Positions 62,822 to 64,000 of a DNA stretch of 64,000 bases are shown here, piece after piece. The stretch spans positions 384,746 to 448,745 of the forward strand of contig NZ_GL476320.1 of NCBI RefSeq assembly GCF_000148725.1, written 5' to 3'. The DNA comes from Roseibium sp. TrichSKD4 (lineage in GTDB: Bacteria; Pseudomonadota; Alphaproteobacteria; Rhizobiales; Stappiaceae). Positions within the stretch are counted from its first letter, which is position 1. Each line of letters opens with the position of its first letter. The notes beneath the pieces were generated by a model. That model saw only the letters and a list, made by a program, of their open reading frames with translations. It did not search any database and was not told the origin of the DNA. Made by a program: the position numbers and the translations under genes.

Positions 62822-63922
62822 ATGCATGACATTGAAACCATCGTGATCGGGGCAGGGGTCGTTGGTCTCTCCATCGCTCGGTCCTTGGCGGCATCAGGCC
62901 GCGAAGTGATGGTTCTTGAGCGTCATGATCTGATCGGCTCGGAGACGAGTGCGCGCAATTCAGAAGTCATTCATGCCGGGATTTATTATCCGCAAGGCAG
63001 CTTGAAGGCGCAGCTGTGTGTTGAGGGAAAGCACGCGCTATACGAGTTCTGTGCTGAGCGCGGCGTTTCTCACGACCGGATCGGAAAACTGATTGTAGCT
63101 TCTAATGAGGCGCAGCTTGGCGAGTTGAACACGATCCGTCAGAAAGCTGCGGCGAATGGAGTAAGCGACCTCATCCTGCTTTCGCGGGATGAAACACTGG
63201 CCATGGAACCGGCACTGGATGTAGCTGGCGCGCTGTTTTCTCCGTCAACCGGCATTGTCGATAGCCATGGGCTGATGTTGGCTTTGGAAGGAGAACTGAC
63301 TTCCAACGGCGGGCAGGTTGTTTTGAACACGGCTGTGGAGCGCGTCGAACCACTGCCCGGCGGCGGATATCAAGTCCATGTGCGCGACAGTGAGGTCGGT
63401 GAATACGCGGTTACATCAAAGGAACTGATTATCAGCGCTGGCCACATGGCCCCGGAACTGGGCCGGCAATTGGTCGGTCCCAAAGCCCCACAAGCGTATC
63501 TTGCCAAGGGAAGCTACTTGAAACTTGATGGGCGTGCGCCGTTCTCAAAACTGATCTATCCCGTTCCTGAACCCGGTGGTCTCGGCGTGCATCTGACACT
63601 GGATCTTCAGCATCAGGCCCGGTTTGGCCCTGATGTGGAGTGGGTGGAGGAAATCGCTTACGAGGTCGACACGGCTCGCGGTGAGTCTTTCTATTCAGCC
63701 ATCCGGCAATACTGGCCCGATCTGTTAGATGGGGCCTTGGTGCCGGATTATTCCGGCATTCGCCCAAAAATCGTGCCTGCGGGAGAAGCCGCCGCAGACT
63801 TCCGGATCGATGGACCTGAGGCCCACGGGTTATCCGGACTGATTGCGCTTTACGGGATCGAGTCGCCGGGGCTGACCGCGGCACTGGCAATCGGACGGCA
63901 TGTCCGCGATATTTTGAATTGA
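62822..63922 (+). CDS. FAD-dependent oxidoreductase, LhgO/L2HGDH-like
   Basis: A 366-residue flavoprotein of the DAO family. The FAD-binding GxGxxG is in TIVIGAGVVGLSIARSLAAS (residues 6-25). ETSARNSEVIHAGIYYPQGS (about 42-61) is the signature of L-2-hydroxyglutarate dehydrogenase/oxidase relatives, with further matches in GIVDSHGLMLALEGEL and the C-terminal DYSGIRPKI and HGLSGLIALYGIESPGLTAA. It probably oxidises an L-2-hydroxyacid; L-2-hydroxyglutarate is the first guess. Start is the ATG at 62822, not the longer frame from 62741 that runs through the repeat. A terminator follows. Confidence 0.85.
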   Translation: MHDIETIVIGAGVVGLSIARSLAASGREVMVLERHDLIGSETSARNSEVIHAGIYYPQGSLKAQLCVEGKHALYEFCAERGVSHDRIGKLIVASNEAQLGELNTIRQKAAANGVSDLILLSRDETLAMEPALDVAGALFSPSTGIVDSHGLMLALEGELTSNGGQVVLNTAVERVEPLPGGGYQVHVRDSEVGEYAVTSKELIISAGHMAPELGRQLVGPKAPQAYLAKGSYLKLDGRAPFSKLIYPVPEPGGLGVHLTLDLQHQARFGPDVEWVEEIAYEVDTARGESFYSAIRQYWPDLLDGALVPDYSGIRPKIVPAGEAAADFRIDGPEAHGLSGLIALYGIESPGLTAALAIGRHVRDILN

Positions 63923-63926
63923 GGGT

Positions 63927-63960
63927 AGGGGCCACCGATCTATGAACCGGTGACCCCTTT
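63927..63960 (+). terminator. Terminator between convergent genes at the window end
   Basis: Stem AGGGG-C-CACCG / CGGTG-A-CCCCT with one mismatch, followed by TTTTA, six bases past the LhgO-like stop. Confidence 0.75.
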
Positions 63961-63965
63961 TATGA

Positions 63966-64000
63966 TTATCGGTTGTCAAGCTGGGCGCGGACCCGCCTCA
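63966..64000 (-). CDS. C-terminal end of a gene entering from the right edge
   Basis: On the minus strand the last ten codons read RRVRAQLDNR followed by TAA at 63968-63966. The frame is open to the edge, the residues look like an ordinary helical C-terminus, and a terminator lies directly after it. Too short to identify. Confidence 0.35.
   Translation of the reverse strand, partial: RRVRAQLDNR

Noticed and set aside
1-64000. tRNA, rRNA or CRISPR loci
   Set aside because: I read for cloverleaf-like and repeat-spacer patterns in the intergenic gaps and saw none; this was by eye and not by a covariance search.

Overview
The window looks like chromosomal DNA of an alphaproteobacterium of the Hyphomicrobiales, most likely Stappiaceae (Roseibium/Labrenzia/Stappia type); this placement is inference from content, not from a search. 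Support comes from DivK with its phospho-Asp at residue 53, an EipB/DUF1849 envelope protein, a DUF1489 protein, a DUF3572 protein, a Phasin_2 protein, a DinB with an N-terminal zinc ribbon, a zinc-free L33, and the order rpmG / NUDIX / DUF983 / rnr / topA / dprA / plsY / pyrC / pyrB.

Layout. 0.1-3.5 kb: GH25 muramidase, then a leucine-catabolism operon (MerR regulator, thioesterase, GNAT, isovaleryl-CoA dehydrogenase). 3.5-6.4 kb: a repeat-rich stretch with palindromic elements, a DUF1993 gene and an IS5-family insertion sequence. 6.4-15.2 kb: Spy/CpxP-like protein, ArsR regulator with a frameshifted AHSA1 partner, a ureohydrolase/cupin/ACT operon, a class III nucleotide cyclase, a ClpP paralogue, YdcF and DUF599 membrane proteins, an overlooked 44-aa membrane miniprotein, an epimerase and DUF1489. 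15.2-23.5 kb: enoyl-CoA hydratase, a VWA plus membrane J-domain pair, a D,D-carboxypeptidase with a SPOR domain, phasin, clpS-clpA. 23.5-26.4 kb: palindromic repeats, two decayed genes and an AT-rich orphan gene. 26.6-36 kb: methyltransferase-like protein, LysR/SDR pair, AzlCD, PAP2, HIT, metA and a RidA-GDPD-DUF482 operon. 36-43 kb: EipB, DinB, HAD, DUF3572, DivK, chemoreceptor, L33. 42.5-54.2 kb: the conserved housekeeping block, interrupted between plsY and pyrC by a small membrane gene and a secreted-protein pseudogene. 54.3-64 kb: AEC transporter, a haem-c/copper nitrite reductase fusion with nirV, ruvX, metallo-hydrolase, YHS protein, TetR, gatC-GNAT-gatA and an LhgO-like oxidase.

The most interesting observations are: the N-terminal cytochrome c-NirK fusion next to nirV; a dihydroorotase homologue beside pyrB that has lost metal-site and catalytic residues; a MetA whose Glu111 predicts acetyl-CoA rather than succinyl-CoA use; a structured leader upstream of metA; the 44-residue membrane protein at 13521; a long hairpin at 40123-40182; a family of dispersed composite palindromes; and four genes that appear broken by frameshift, stop or truncation. 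I found no CRISPR array, no rRNA or tRNA gene, and no clearly unprecedented multi-gene system.
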